Assembly: GCA_003353845.1 (NCBI GenBank)
Contig: PIVT01000034.1
Coordinates: forward strand, 1 to 40,451
DNA length: 40,451 bases
Origin: Pseudomonadota bacterium
Lineage (GTDB): Bacteria > Myxococcota_A > UBA9160 > JADFDR01
Direction: 5' to 3'
The notes below the pieces were generated by a model. The model was not told the DNA's origin. It was given only the letters and a program-made list of their open reading frames with translations, and searched no databases. Positions 8,231 through 18,132 of this stretch are shown here, in pieces; positions within the stretch are counted from its first letter, which is position 1; each line of letters starts with the position of its first letter. The translations under genes and the position numbers were made by a program.

Positions 8231-8884
8231 TTATTGTTCCTTGTCCTTGAGACGGAGGGTTAATACAGCTGCAGTCGGGTCGATGCTGTATTCGAAGTGA
8301 TTCAAATAGGCCGTTCCCAATAAAGGCGTGTCTAAATTTGGCAGAATGGACGTCCGTACATTGGTTACCGCCGCACCCTCTACCGACACAGAATCCAAGG
8401 TAATAACCGGCGCCTTAATCACACCGTTGGCCGTACTGAATCGCCCATACTTCGTATTGGGCCCGGTGACGATACCCAACTGATCGGCGACCTTTTGTGT
8501 AATGGTCACTGTGGAGGCACCCGTGTCCAGCATAAAAGGCACGGTGATTTCATCGTTCAATCGCACCTGTACCATGAAGTTGTTTCCACGCGTGGGCTTT
8601 AACTGAACTTTTGTTGTGCCCTTGCGGTAGGTCGGGCCATCGACTTGCTTCCATTGATGTTCGCTGGGCGGCGCATTGCCCAAGAGTTGAATCGGGTTGG
8701 CCTCATCGGACATGTCTTCCAGCTCGTCTTTTGCCTGAGGACGATACTTGGGTGGCACTTCGTGTAGATTCTGAGAAAAGTGGGTGCGTCCGTTTTCATC
8801 GACCCAGCGGTAGATCTCGTCCGCTTGGGCAGCGGCTCCCAGCCCGAAAAATAGCAATGTCCAACCCAGTAATAAAACCTTCAT
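8231..8884 (-). CDS. Exported retropepsin-like aspartyl protease with DUF4124 domain
   Basis: The 217-residue protein begins with a Sec signal peptide (MKVLLLGWTLLFFGLGAAAQA, cleavage near residue 21-22). A short DUF4124-type segment follows (DEIYRWVDENGRTHFSQ), a module typical of periplasmic proteins. Residues about 100-210 are a single-domain clan AA protease: PFMLDTGAST gives the catalytic Asp-Thr-Gly, and LLGTAYL matches the hydrophobic-hydrophobic-Gly motif. Such proteins act as dimers in the periplasm. The start overlaps the uvrC stop by four bases (ATGA), so it is translated from the uvrBC transcript although its function is unrelated. The substrate is unknown. Confidence 0.88.
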   Translation of the reverse strand: MKVLLLGWTLLFFGLGAAAQADEIYRWVDENGRTHFSQNLHEVPPKYRPQAKDELEDMSDEANPIQLLGNAPPSEHQWKQVDGPTYRKGTTKVQLKPTRGNNFMVQVRLNDEITVPFMLDTGASTVTITQKVADQLGIVTGPNTKYGRFSTANGVIKAPVITLDSVSVEGAAVTNVRTSILPNLDTPLLGTAYLNHFEYSIDPTAAVLTLRLKDKEQ

Positions 8885-10872
8885 AAGCTCCTCTCCGAAG
8901 TCTTTTTATCGGCCGAAGATGCTCCGCTCTTTATATCCTCGGGCGACTCTTTCGAGAGAGTTTCTGGCACTTGCACCGAGTTCTGCTCATCCAACTGATC
9001 AAAAAACTGGCGAATCGCATGTGCATTTTCGCCGGAAACTGTTTGAACTTGCATCAGTTCTTCCACAGAGGCCTGGCGAACGGCGCGCAGCGAGCCCAAG
9101 GCACGCAACAAGGCTTTGCGCTTGCCCGGACCCACCCCCGGGATTTCTTCCAGAATCGAGGTCATGGAGGCCTTGCGCCGCAGCGAACGCTGGTACTCAA
9201 TGGCAAATCGGTGTGACTCGTCTCGAAGGCGTTGTAAAAGCAGCATGCCCTTGGAGTTGGGGGGCAAGAAAATTGCGTCCTTTCTCCCGGGGAGAAACAC
9301 ACGCTCAGCTTTCAACCCTCCACCTCGCTTTACGCGCGGGGACGGGCTTTGCGTATCCACCTCTTTCGCCAAACCCAAGGTGGGAAGCTCGAGTCCGCGA
9401 TCGCGCAGCAAAGCCACCGCCACACCCAACTGCGCCTTTCCACCGTCCAGCATAAGCAAATCGGGCAAGGGCTCTTCATCCATGCGATCAAAGCGACGCG
9501 ACAACACCTCGCGCATACAGCCCACATCATCACCGCCCTGGGCTTCGCGAATGCGATAGTGTCGATAATCCACCTTGGAGGCTTCACCGTCTTTAAAAAC
9601 CACACGACTGGCCACGCTGTACGTGCCCATCAGGTTGGAGACGTCATAGCATTCGATGTGGCGCGGGAGCACAGGCAAAGAAAGCTGCTGTTGCAATTCG
9701 GCACACACGGCAAGCAAACTCTCTTGCTCACGGGTTCGTTGCGCCAGACGCAGGCGAGCATTGGATAGGGCCATGTCCGTGAGCTTCTTATGCTCTCCGC
9801 GCAAGGGGACCGCACACGTCACTTTCCGACCCGCTCGATCCTTCAAAAAACTCGCCATGGCTTCTTCGTCAGGCAACGCGACGGACAACAACAGTTTGCG
9901 AGGCAAGGGACGACCGGCATCTTCGGCATAGAACTGGGCCAGGAAGGAGGACAGCGCCTCACCGTCATCGATGCGCACACCACTAAACGAATAGTCGGCA
10001 TGCCCGACCACACGACCCTCGCGCACGTGCAAGACCTGCACCTGCACTTCATCCCCTTCCCTAGCCAAGCCAAAAATGTCACGGTCTTCTTGATGGGTGG
10101 CCACGATCTGCTGCTTGGAAACCGTGCTCTCGATGGCCCCTATGCGGTCGCGATAAATGGCGGCCTCTTCGAATTGCTTGGACGCGGAGGCCCCGCGCAT
10201 CTTCTCGCGATACTCCTCGACCAAATCATCATTCTTTCCACTCAAAAACAACCGCGTCCCTTCGACCAATTCTGCATACGCTTCCGGCGTGACGCGATCA
10301 CAACAAGGTGCAGCGCAGCGCTTCATCTCCCACTCCAAACAAGGACGGCCGCGGCGCGCGTAGTCATTAAAGGTGGCCTTGCTGCAAGAACGCAGTGGGA
10401 AGATGCGCCTTAAGTTGGAAAGGGCTTCGCGCAGTGACTTGCTAGAGGTGTAGGGACCGAAGTACTGCGCTCCGTCTTTCTTGAAACGCCGTACCACCGC
10501 CAGGCGCGGCCATTCTTCCTTCAGGTCCAAGCGCAGGGCTTGATATTGCTTGTCATCACGCAGGCGCAGATTGAAAGGTGGCTTGTGTTGTTTGATCAGC
10601 TCATTTTCGAGCAGCAAGGCATCCTTGCCCGTCGGCGTGAGCAGCACTTCGATGTCCGCAATGCGCGCCACCAGCTTGGGGATTTGGTAACGACCATCCC
10701 CTCCCGAAAAATAGCTCCCCACACGGGAGCGCAGATTCACGGCCTTGCCCACGTATAAGATATTGCCCTTGGCGTCGCGGTATAGATACACGCCGGGTGT
10801 AGCGGGCAACCCGGCTACCCGCTTGCGCAACTCATCTCGCCCTGGCTCTGTGCTGTCTTCGGACGGATTCAT
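8881..10872 (-). CDS. uvrC: Excinuclease ABC subunit C
   Basis: UvrC makes both incisions around bulky DNA lesions in nucleotide excision repair, after loading by UvrB. The GIY-YIG nuclease domain is at the N-terminus (PGVYLYRD at 26-33, ILYVGKAVNLRSR at 38-50). A UVR helix pair lies at about 195-235, and the RNase H-like second nuclease contains CYDVSNLMG. A C-terminal helix-hairpin-helix pair includes IPGVGPGKRKALL. At 663 residues it is slightly longer than usual because of a Ser/Lys-rich tail. Its ATG overlaps the uvrB stop (TGATG), which points to coupled, balanced synthesis of the two repair proteins. uvrA is not in the window. Confidence 0.97.
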   Translation of the reverse strand: MNPSEDSTEPGRDELRKRVAGLPATPGVYLYRDAKGNILYVGKAVNLRSRVGSYFSGGDGRYQIPKLVARIADIEVLLTPTGKDALLLENELIKQHKPPFNLRLRDDKQYQALRLDLKEEWPRLAVVRRFKKDGAQYFGPYTSSKSLREALSNLRRIFPLRSCSKATFNDYARRGRPCLEWEMKRCAAPCCDRVTPEAYAELVEGTRLFLSGKNDDLVEEYREKMRGASASKQFEEAAIYRDRIGAIESTVSKQQIVATHQEDRDIFGLAREGDEVQVQVLHVREGRVVGHADYSFSGVRIDDGEALSSFLAQFYAEDAGRPLPRKLLLSVALPDEEAMASFLKDRAGRKVTCAVPLRGEHKKLTDMALSNARLRLAQRTREQESLLAVCAELQQQLSLPVLPRHIECYDVSNLMGTYSVASRVVFKDGEASKVDYRHYRIREAQGGDDVGCMREVLSRRFDRMDEEPLPDLLMLDGGKAQLGVAVALLRDRGLELPTLGLAKEVDTQSPSPRVKRGGGLKAERVFLPGRKDAIFLPPNSKGMLLLQRLRDESHRFAIEYQRSLRRKASMTSILEEIPGVGPGKRKALLRALGSLRAVRQASVEELMQVQTVSGENAHAIRQFFDQLDEQNSVQVPETLSKESPEDIKSGASSADKKTSERSL

Positions 10873-12965
10873 CAGGACGTACTCAGGCGCAGCGTTTCCA
10901 GTGCTTGAATACGATCTCGCAAGTCTGCGGCCAACTCGAACTCCAAGGCCTCAGCCGCTTCGGCCATTTCCTTGCGCAGTCCATCCAAGATTTCTGGAAT
11001 CTCGTGCAGAGGAATCTCCAACTCCGTGGCATCGGCGACCCGAGACGCCGTCTCATCGCCCGGACCCCAACCGGTTTGCATTTCGGCGATCTTCTTGATC
11101 ACCGACTCCGGTGTAATGCCATGCTCTTCGTTGTGCTGCCGCTGAATCTCTCGCCGGCGATTCGTCTCATCCAGGGTTTCACGAATGGAGTTAGTGATCC
11201 GGCCGGCGTAGAGGATCACGCGACCTTGTGCATTGCGGGCCGCGCGGCCGATGGTTTGAATCAGCGAGCGCGTGGAACGCAGAAAACCTTCTTTGTCGGC
11301 ATCGAGGATGGCCACCAGACTCACCTCTGGGAGGTCGAGCCCCTCGCGCAAGAGGTTGATTCCGATCAATACGTCGAACACGCCCTGCCGCAGTTCGCGC
11401 AAAATTTCCATGCGCTCCAAGGTTTTAATATCGCTGTGCAAATATCGAACGCGGACACCGACTTCGTCGTAATAATCCGTCAACTCCTCAGCCATGCGCT
11501 TGGTCAAGGTGGTAATCAGCACGCGCTCCTTGCGCTCAACACGCAGGCGGATCTCGCCCAAGAGGTCATCCACCTGGCCTTCGGCTTCGCGCACCTCCAC
11601 TTCGGGATCCAAGACACCCGTGGGTCGAATAATCTGCTCGACCACAACGCCCTGGCAGTGCTCCAGTTCATAGTCCGCCGGTGTCGCCGACACATAAACT
11701 CGCTGCACTGCGCGTTCTTCCCACTCTTCGAAGCGCAAGGGCCGGTTGTCCATGGCCGAAGGCAGACGAAAACCGAAACTCACCAAGGTTTCCTTGCGGG
11801 CACGATCCCCGCGGTACATGCCCCCGATTTGTGGAATGGAGACATGGCTTTCATCCAAGACCACCAGGAGATCCTCCGGGAAGTAATCGTACAAGGTATA
11901 AGGTGCCTCGCCAGGCGCCCGACCATCCAGCCAGCGTGAGTAGTTTTCCACCCCGCTACAAAAGCCCATCTCTTCGAGCATTTCTAAATCGAACATGGTG
12001 CGCTGCTCTATGCGCTGCGCTTCCAGCAACTTGCCATCAGCTTTAAAAGCCGCGATTTGCTGCTGCAGTTCCTCGCGAATCCCCGACATGGCATTTTTGA
12101 TGAGTTCACTCGATGCCACGTAATGGCTGGCCGGGTAAACCAATGCACGTTGGGGCCGAGAAATCACCACCCCTCGCAGAGGGTCGATCTCGGCAATGCT
12201 GTCGATCTCATCGCCAAAGAATTCAATGCGAAAGGCCCGCTCGGCTTCATACTGTGGGAACACCTCCACGACATCGCCGCGCACGCGGAAGGTGCCTCGG
12301 TGAAAATCCAAGTCATTGCGTTCGTAGAGCAGATCGACCAACTCGCGCAATAAATCGTCACGGCAAAGGGCCATCCCCACTTCCAGGTACACGTGCATTT
12401 CGCCATAGGAACTGGGCGCGCCCAGACCATAAATAGAAGAGACACTGGCCACCACCAGGCAATCGCGCCGCGTCAACAAGGAGTGCGTCGCCGAATGGCG
12501 CAACTTGTCGATCTCGTCGTTCACCGCCGAGTCTTTCTCAATAAAAGTGTCCGTCGTCGCGATATAGGCTTCAGGCTGATAGTAGTCGTAATAAGAGACA
12601 AAATATTCGACGGCGTTTTCGGGGAAGAACGCCTTGAACTCCTGATACAACTGAGCCGCAAGCGTTTTATTGGGTGCCATGATCAAGGTAGGACGATTCA
12701 GTTCCGCGATGGCACACGCAATCGTAAATGACTTACCGCTACCCGTGACCCCGAGCAGGGTCTGGTGCGACTCGCCGCTCCGCACGCCTTGGACCAGTTC
12801 TTGAATGGCTTTGGGTTGATCGCCCGCAGGTGAGAAGGGGCTGACCAGTTGAAAGGGTTTATCTACGCGATCCGTGACGTAGCGTTCCGAACGTGCGGGT
12901 TGATTGAGCGCCTTGGACGCACCTGCACCCTTGGGTCGCTTGGCACCTTTTTCCCACTTGCTCAC
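10872..12965 (-). CDS. uvrB: Excinuclease ABC subunit B
   Basis: UvrB is the damage-verifying helicase-like subunit of nucleotide excision repair. Walker A is GVTGSGKS (72-79), the beta-hairpin region [16 protein letters not shown] follows, the Walker B box is DESH near residue 370, helicase motif VI contains QTIGRAAR, and a C-terminal UVR motif (about 655-690) binds UvrC. The protein (697 residues) has a basic N-terminal extension of about 35 residues before the usual [14 protein letters not shown] start. The ATG overlaps the cysS stop by four bases. The cysS-uvrB-uvrC-protease run is therefore a tightly packed operon. Confidence 0.98.
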   Translation of the reverse strand: MSKWEKGAKRPKGAGASKALNQPARSERYVTDRVDKPFQLVSPFSPAGDQPKAIQELVQGVRSGESHQTLLGVTGSGKSFTIACAIAELNRPTLIMAPNKTLAAQLYQEFKAFFPENAVEYFVSYYDYYQPEAYIATTDTFIEKDSAVNDEIDKLRHSATHSLLTRRDCLVVASVSSIYGLGAPSSYGEMHVYLEVGMALCRDDLLRELVDLLYERNDLDFHRGTFRVRGDVVEVFPQYEAERAFRIEFFGDEIDSIAEIDPLRGVVISRPQRALVYPASHYVASSELIKNAMSGIREELQQQIAAFKADGKLLEAQRIEQRTMFDLEMLEEMGFCSGVENYSRWLDGRAPGEAPYTLYDYFPEDLLVVLDESHVSIPQIGGMYRGDRARKETLVSFGFRLPSAMDNRPLRFEEWEERAVQRVYVSATPADYELEHCQGVVVEQIIRPTGVLDPEVEVREAEGQVDDLLGEIRLRVERKERVLITTLTKRMAEELTDYYDEVGVRVRYLHSDIKTLERMEILRELRQGVFDVLIGINLLREGLDLPEVSLVAILDADKEGFLRSTRSLIQTIGRAARNAQGRVILYAGRITNSIRETLDETNRRREIQRQHNEEHGITPESVIKKIAEMQTGWGPGDETASRVADATELEIPLHEIPEILDGLRKEMAEAAEALEFELAADLRDRIQALETLRLSTS

Positions 12966-14368
12966 TCACGCCTCCAGCGCGGTCCCTCCGGCGTATCGTC
13001 GATGACAATCCCCTCGGCCAGGAGTTCATCTCGAATCCGATCGGATTCGGTGAAGTCCTTGCCCGCGCGCGCTTCCTGTCGCGCCTGCACCAAGGCATCG
13101 ATTCGCGGATCGCTTTCCTGAGTCTCTTCCGGCAATTCGACGTTGGCAAAATCCAACCCGAGTACGGCATCAAACTCCAAGAACAAAGCGCGCTTGCCAG
13201 CAGCACTCAGCTCTTTATTTTTCGCGACGTCCCAGGCCACCGCCACGGCGCGCGGGGCGTTTAAATCATCGTGCAAGGCATCGCGAAAGCGCGCTTGAAA
13301 GGGAGCGAGTTTCTCGGCATCCGGCTCACCCGGGGCGTCGCGCACTTCGATGACCTGACGACACAAGCGTTTATAGCCGGTGTCCGCCGCCTCCATGGCT
13401 TCTTGGGAGTAGCGCTGCTGTTGACGGTAATGCGCCTGTAAAAAGAAGTAACGGTAAGACAGAGGTGCAAAACCCATCTCCACCAATCCATCCAAGACAA
13501 ACACATGCCCTTTGGACTTGGACATTTTTTCCTTGTCCAAGGATAGAAACTCGTTGTGAAGCCAATAACGCACCCAGGGGTGAACGCCGAGGCCGCACTC
13601 GGACTGCGCGACTTCATTGGTGTGGTGCACCGAGACGTGATCGATGCCACCGGTGTGCACATCGAAATTTTCTCCCAGGTACTTCACGCTCATGGCGGAG
13701 CACTCCAGGTGCCAGCCTGGAAAACCGCGCCCCCAAGGAGAATCCCATTCTTGCTGACGCTTGACCCCTTCGGGCGCAACTTTCCACAAAGCAAAGTCAG
13801 CAGGGTTTCGTTTTTCGTCCACCTCGGCCACGCGACCCGCCGATTGCTGCGCCTCCAAGTCGAGTCCGGCAAAATCCGAGTAACCAGGAAACTTCGCCGT
13901 GTCGAAGTACAGGCCATCGCTGGTGAGGTAGGTGTACCCCCCCTGCTCCAACTTCTGAGCCAGCTCGATTTGCTCAGTAATGTGCTCAGTGGCCCGGGGC
14001 AAGAACTCGGGCGGCAAGCACCCCACCCGCTCGCGGTCATCCGCCCACTGTTTCGTGTATAGAGCGGCAACTTCCTGGGCCGTCTGCCCTGAGGTTTTGG
14101 CGGCCGCTTCCATCTTGTCGTCGCCCGCATCGGCGTCGTCGGTGAGATGTCCTACATCCGTAATATTGATGACGTGGGTGACTTTATACCCTTCATATAG
14201 GAAGGTGCGTTTCAGCAAATCGGCAAAGAGTTGGGAGCGTAGATTTCCCAGGTGTTGCGGCGCGTAAACGGTGGGTCCGCAGGTATACATGCCCACGACA
14301 CCCGGTGTGGCAGGCTCAAAGACTTCCTTGCTTCGAGTACGCGTGTTGTACAGCGTCAGCGCTTTCAT
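12962..14368 (-). CDS. cysS: Cysteinyl-tRNA synthetase
   Basis: This class I aminoacyl-tRNA synthetase charges tRNA-Cys. The HIGH-type box is HLGN (39-42), preceded by the zinc ligand Cys30 in YTCGPTVY. A second zinc site lies around GWHLECS (Cys223), and the KMSKS loop is at 281-285. At 468 residues it has standard length. The C-terminus carries the anticodon-binding helical domain ([13 protein letters not shown]). The gene is 14 bases downstream of ispF and overlaps uvrB, so it links isoprenoid, translation and repair genes in one transcript. The ispD-ispF-cysS order is common in several bacterial phyla. Confidence 0.97.
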   Translation of the reverse strand: MKALTLYNTRTRSKEVFEPATPGVVGMYTCGPTVYAPQHLGNLRSQLFADLLKRTFLYEGYKVTHVINITDVGHLTDDADAGDDKMEAAAKTSGQTAQEVAALYTKQWADDRERVGCLPPEFLPRATEHITEQIELAQKLEQGGYTYLTSDGLYFDTAKFPGYSDFAGLDLEAQQSAGRVAEVDEKRNPADFALWKVAPEGVKRQQEWDSPWGRGFPGWHLECSAMSVKYLGENFDVHTGGIDHVSVHHTNEVAQSECGLGVHPWVRYWLHNEFLSLDKEKMSKSKGHVFVLDGLVEMGFAPLSYRYFFLQAHYRQQQRYSQEAMEAADTGYKRLCRQVIEVRDAPGEPDAEKLAPFQARFRDALHDDLNAPRAVAVAWDVAKNKELSAAGKRALFLEFDAVLGLDFANVELPEETQESDPRIDALVQARQEARAGKDFTESDRIRDELLAEGIVIDDTPEGPRWRRE

Positions 14369-14382
14369 AACTCAACTCTTCC

Positions 14383-14865
14383 CTAAGCTTGGTTTAACAA
14401 GACCACCACCGTAGCAGCGATCCCCTCGGCACGGCCGATGGCACCCAAATGGTCCGTGCTCGTACATTTGACATTGATCTGGCTATGAGGCACTCCGAGC
14501 AATGTCGACAAATTATGGCGAATGGGCAGCAGGTGACCTGCCAGGCGCGGTTCCTGGGCAATCAGCGTGGCGTCGACATTGCCCAGGACCCAACCCGAAT
14601 CACTCAACATGGCGTTCACGGTTTTTAGAATTTCAGCGCTGTCGATGCCCTTTAATTTTATGTCCGAAGAAGGAAAGTGCGTTCCCAAATCCCCTTCGCC
14701 CATGGCACCCAATATGGCGCTGGCGAGTGCATGTAACAACACGTCTCCATCCGAGTGTCCTTCAAGACCTCGGTCGTGGGGAACCTCGACACCCCCGAGC
14801 AGCAAGGGCCGACCGGAAACCAACTGATGAGCATCTACGCCCTGACCTACGCGCACCCCTGTCAT
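14383..14865 (-). CDS. ispF: 2-C-methyl-D-erythritol 2,4-cyclodiphosphate synthase
   Basis: IspF cyclises the diphosphocytidyl-methylerythritol phosphate intermediate with release of CMP, the fifth step of the MEP isoprenoid pathway. The zinc ligands appear as DAH near residue 12 (GQGVDAHQL) and the His in GHSDGDVLLHAL. The family signature continues as GDLGTHFPSSD, and CTSTDHLGAIGRAEGIAA closes the active site. At 160 residues it is a normal homotrimeric subunit. It is 53 bases downstream of ispD on the same strand, as in many genomes. Confidence 0.97.
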   Translation of the reverse strand: MTGVRVGQGVDAHQLVSGRPLLLGGVEVPHDRGLEGHSDGDVLLHALASAILGAMGEGDLGTHFPSSDIKLKGIDSAEILKTVNAMLSDSGWVLGNVDATLIAQEPRLAGHLLPIRHNLSTLLGVPHSQINVKCTSTDHLGAIGRAEGIAATVVVLLNQA

Positions 14866-14918
14866 CCCAATTTCTCCCTCACGCTGTTTCCTTCATTCAT
14901 TCCAAAGCACTCTTCCAA

Positions 14919-15626
14919 TTAGTGGTGATCACCGAGGCGCGTGCCTCGCCGACGCAAAATGGCCTCAGCAAAAATCAAATCCTCTGGCAAGGTAATCTTG
15001 ATATTGTCGGGGCTACCTTCGACAATCCACACCTCTTTTCCCATCTCTTCGACGAGCTGCGCATCGTCGGTCCCCAGCAGTTTAGCCTCAGCCGCCTTTT
15101 CCACGGCCTCGACCAACCAATCCCTGCGAAAAATCTGCGGCGTTTGTGCCGCGTAAAGCTCCGCCCGTGCGGGTGTCTCCACGACCTTGCCGCCGACAAC
15201 GCGCTTGACCGTATCTCGTACAGGCGACACCAAAAGCGCCGCACCGTTCTCCCGGGCCACGGCGATGGCCCTGGAGACATCCGAGGGGAGAACCAAGGGA
15301 CGCGCCGCGTCGTGCACCGCCACCCACTTCACCTCTTCTGGCAAAGCAGCCAACCCCGCGCGCATGGAATCCTGCCGCTCGAGCCCGCCGCTAACCGGTT
15401 TCAACAAGCCCGAGACCTCGCTCAGCTGACCTGCCAGCGCTGAATAAAATCCATGGTCGGATTCTGCCAGCACCGGCACAATCCAGCGCACCTCGGGCAC
15501 CTGTGCCATGGCCAAAATCGAATGCACCAATAGCGGAGTGCCGCCCAAGGGCACAAAGGCCTTGGGAAGATCCGCTGCCAGGCGTTGGCCGCGACCGGCT
15601 GCTAGGACAAGGGCTGCCACAGTCAT
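14919..15626 (-). CDS. ispD: 2-C-methyl-D-erythritol 4-phosphate cytidylyltransferase
   Basis: IspD couples CTP to methylerythritol phosphate, the third MEP-pathway step. The N-terminal nucleotide-binding loop reads ALVLAAGRGQRL, followed by LPKAFVPLGG, which holds the catalytic Lys. The signature VAVHDAARPLV and the C-terminal NIKITLPEDL are also present. I chose the ATG at 15626 because it gives 235 residues and starts MTVAALVLAAG exactly as family members do. An upstream in-frame ATG at 15662 would add 12 residues without family support; neither start has a clear ribosome site. It is the first gene of the minus-strand run that ends with comEC and is divergent from the TolC-type gene. Confidence 0.95.
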   Translation of the reverse strand: MTVAALVLAAGRGQRLAADLPKAFVPLGGTPLLVHSILAMAQVPEVRWIVPVLAESDHGFYSALAGQLSEVSGLLKPVSGGLERQDSMRAGLAALPEEVKWVAVHDAARPLVLPSDVSRAIAVARENGAALLVSPVRDTVKRVVGGKVVETPARAELYAAQTPQIFRRDWLVEAVEKAAEAKLLGTDDAQLVEEMGKEVWIVEGSPDNIKITLPEDLIFAEAILRRRGTRLGDHH

Positions 15627-15772
15627 GGGGGCAGAATAGCCGAGGGGGTGCGCTCCGCCCATGCAAAGGCCGACCCCTTGGTCCTTTGCGCTCTTTCTGG
15701 CGATCTAGCCGGGAAATAGAGTGAAAGAGTTCGTTACTGCTAAGCTACGCCTTCATCGCAGGAGAAAATCCA

Positions 15773-17461
15773 ATGCTCGTCCATTCTCAGTCTGAGTCCA
15801 AGAACCTCGGAGTTTTATTCCTTTACTGCCTGGCCATCAGCAGCCTGATCATGGGCCCTCTCAGCCTTGACGCGAGGGGGGATGCCCTGGAAGAAGGGGC
15901 TGCCGAAGAAATCGCCTTGCCCGGAACGGCGGCTCCAGAAGCTTCTGCTTCGGAAGCCACTCCAGCTGCTGCGACGAATGCCTCTTCTGAGGAAACGGAG
16001 ATCGTCCTTTCCCTTTCCCAAGCCATCGACAACGCCTTGGTTAGCAATCTGGACCTGAGACTCAGCCGCTACGCCCCCGAATTGGCCCTGTCCCGCTGGA
16101 AAGAGGCCCACGGCGTCTACGACCCCGATTTCTTCGCCAATTATGGCTATTCCTCGATCAACCGCCCCTCCAGCTTTGCCTTTGACGCCTCCTCGGGCCT
16201 ACCCGTCATCGAAGCGCGCGAGACCTTTGGGGGCACGGGCGTCGAGGGAGAGATTCCGTTACTCGGTGCGCGTTATGGAATTCAATACAGTGGCGCCCAG
16301 GCTGTGACCAAGGGCACAGAGAACATTCTGCTTTCTCCCGAAAATAGTTCAGGAGTGGAGGCCACGTTATCCATTCCACTGTTGCGAGACTTGATTTGGA
16401 ATCAGTCCTGGACACGGATTCAAAGCAGAGAACTGGAACACCAATCCACGCGCGAGGAGTTTCGCCGCAATATGATGGACATTGTCAACGAAACAGAGCG
16501 CGCCTATTGGCATCTCATCGCCACGCGCGAGCAGGTGAGTGTGGATCAAAAGAGCCTCGAGGCCACGAGCGCCTTGCTGGAGCAAACCCAGGCGAAGCTT
16601 GAGGTGGGCACCGTCTCCAGGGTGGAAGTCGTCGAAGCCGAAGCAGGCGTGGCCGAACGCGAACTCAAATTGATCACTTCCGAGAATCTTTATCGCGCCG
16701 CCCAAGATCGCCTCATCGATATCATTGCCGGCGAACGACTCACAGCCACGACCCAAGTCAGTGTGATGCCTTCGGACACATTGGAGGACGTGAAAATCCG
16801 CAGCTTGGACGTCGGCGAATCCATGGAGGCCGCTACCGAGCATCGGCCTGAACTCTCCGCAGCCGCGCTTGCCGTGGAGCAGCGCCAGATCGAGCAGAAG
16901 TTTGCCAAGAATCAAAAGCTGCCCCGCTTCGACGTCGATAGCAGCTATGGCGTTCAAGGCCTGACGGGAAAGACGAAAGCTGGAGACAGCTTCGGTGATT
17001 ACATGGACACTCACGACGAATATGACAACCACAAAAGCTGGAGCACCATGGGTACCTTCTCGATTCCCATAGGGAACCGGACGGCCAGTGAACGCGCGAG
17101 CCAAGCTGGGATTGAACTGCGCAAGGCGCACACGGAATACACGCGAACCCATCAGGGCATTGTGATGGAGGTTCGTGAAGCCGTCCGCAATCTGAACTCG
17201 GCCGCCCAAGGCATCCACGCCTCAGAACGGCGCAGCGAGGCCGCGAAAGAGCAACTGCGGGCCGAGGGAATTCGACTCAAGTACGGTGATTCGACGCCAT
17301 TTGATGTATTGCAGCGCGAGCGCGATTTGGTGGACGCGGAGAGCCAACGCATTGGTTCTTATCAACTTTACCGTGTTTCCCTAGCCGCGCTTGAACGGGC
17401 CCAGGGCACAATTCTGGATTCCCATAATATTCAGATCGAAGGTGACAGCGCGGTAGAGTAG
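15773..17461 (+). CDS. TolC-family outer membrane efflux/secretion protein
   Basis: The 562-residue protein should form a trimeric outer-membrane channel with a periplasmic tunnel for type I secretion or efflux. A hydrophobic N-terminal signal (about residues 13-31) is followed by an Ala/Glu-rich spacer, then two OEP repeats of long amphipathic helices (about 80-290 and 300-545). Typical segments are SLSQAIDNALVSNLDLRLSR and the second-half coiled region around RERDLVDAESQRIGSYQLY. The ATG has AGGAG at 15760-15764 with eight-base spacing. No inner-membrane pump or adaptor gene accompanies it, so the substrate is not indicated. The next gene, 46 bases on, encodes a bactofilin. Confidence 0.88.
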   Translation: MLVHSQSESKNLGVLFLYCLAISSLIMGPLSLDARGDALEEGAAEEIALPGTAAPEASASEATPAAATNASSEETEIVLSLSQAIDNALVSNLDLRLSRYAPELALSRWKEAHGVYDPDFFANYGYSSINRPSSFAFDASSGLPVIEARETFGGTGVEGEIPLLGARYGIQYSGAQAVTKGTENILLSPENSSGVEATLSIPLLRDLIWNQSWTRIQSRELEHQSTREEFRRNMMDIVNETERAYWHLIATREQVSVDQKSLEATSALLEQTQAKLEVGTVSRVEVVEAEAGVAERELKLITSENLYRAAQDRLIDIIAGERLTATTQVSVMPSDTLEDVKIRSLDVGESMEAATEHRPELSAAALAVEQRQIEQKFAKNQKLPRFDVDSSYGVQGLTGKTKAGDSFGDYMDTHDEYDNHKSWSTMGTFSIPIGNRTASERASQAGIELRKAHTEYTRTHQGIVMEVREAVRNLNSAAQGIHASERRSEAAKEQLRAEGIRLKYGDSTPFDVLQRERDLVDAESQRIGSYQLYRVSLAALERAQGTILDSHNIQIEGDSAVE

Positions 17462-17507
17462 GATTAGAAATTCACCACCTGAGATCAATCGTAAAGGAAA
17501 AGACATC

Positions 17508-18035
17508 ATGGCACTCTTCGGTGGAAAATCGAAAGATGATGAAGGCAAGTCGACTGCCAGCAGCCCTCAACCGGGCTCCGAAACCTCTTCTTCATTTTCA
17601 CCTTTTAAAAGTCAGTCGGATTCATCAATTTCGAAGGCAAACAAGCCTCAAGGGAGCAGCGGAATGGCAAATATAGGGAAGTCAATCTCCATCCAAGGAG
17701 ACCTCACGGGAAATGAGGATCTCGTCATAGAGGGCACGGTGAAGGGGCGTGTGGAGTTACCCAATAATCAATTGACCGTTGGTGAAGGCGGCAAGCTCAA
17801 CGCCGAACTCAACGCCAAGAGCATTGTGATCGTGGGCAATGTAAACGGCAACGTAAACGCTTCGGAACGCTTGGAAATTCATGGTAGTGGCGTCGTCAAC
17901 GGCGATGTACGCGCACCCCGCTTGATTGTTCAAGAAGGGGCCGTAATCAACGGAAGCGTCGAAATGACCAAGGCCGATACCCAAGCGGGTACGACCACCC
18001 CTCCGCTCAAAGCTGAACAACGCAAGGCCGTCTAG
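17508..18035 (+). CDS. Bactofilin-family cytoskeletal protein
   Basis: Bactofilins polymerise without nucleotide into filaments that place cell-wall or signalling proteins. Residues about 55-155 form the DUF583 right-handed beta-helix core, visible as repeating short strands with Gly-Asn turns (SIQGDLTGNEDLVIEGTVKG and the following GNVNGNVNASERLEIHGSG). The N-terminal 50 residues are Ser/Lys-rich and disordered, and a short tail follows the core; both are typical. At 175 residues it is of ordinary size. It is probably cotranscribed with the TolC-type gene. A terminator follows. Confidence 0.93.
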   Translation: MALFGGKSKDDEGKSTASSPQPGSETSSSFSPFKSQSDSSISKANKPQGSSGMANIGKSISIQGDLTGNEDLVIEGTVKGRVELPNNQLTVGEGGKLNAELNAKSIVIVGNVNGNVNASERLEIHGSGVVNGDVRAPRLIVQEGAVINGSVEMTKADTQAGTTTPPLKAEQRKAV

Positions 18036-18066
18036 ACCCGCCATTCAGCCAACGAATCTCGGACAA

Positions 18067-18102
18067 GAAAAAGCTCCAGGGGAAAACCTCTGGAGCTTTT
18101 TC
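18067..18102. terminator. Bidirectional rho-independent terminator between the bactofilin gene and secF
   Basis: A 16-base-pair stem (18067-18082 with 18087-18102, one G-T pair) closes an AAAA loop. It carries five A on the left flank and five T on the right, so it can act on both strands. It lies between two convergent genes, 31 bases after the bactofilin stop and 30 bases beyond the secF stop. Confidence 0.93.
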
Positions 18103-18132
18103 CGTCTGTGCGTACGTTCTATTGGCTGAAGC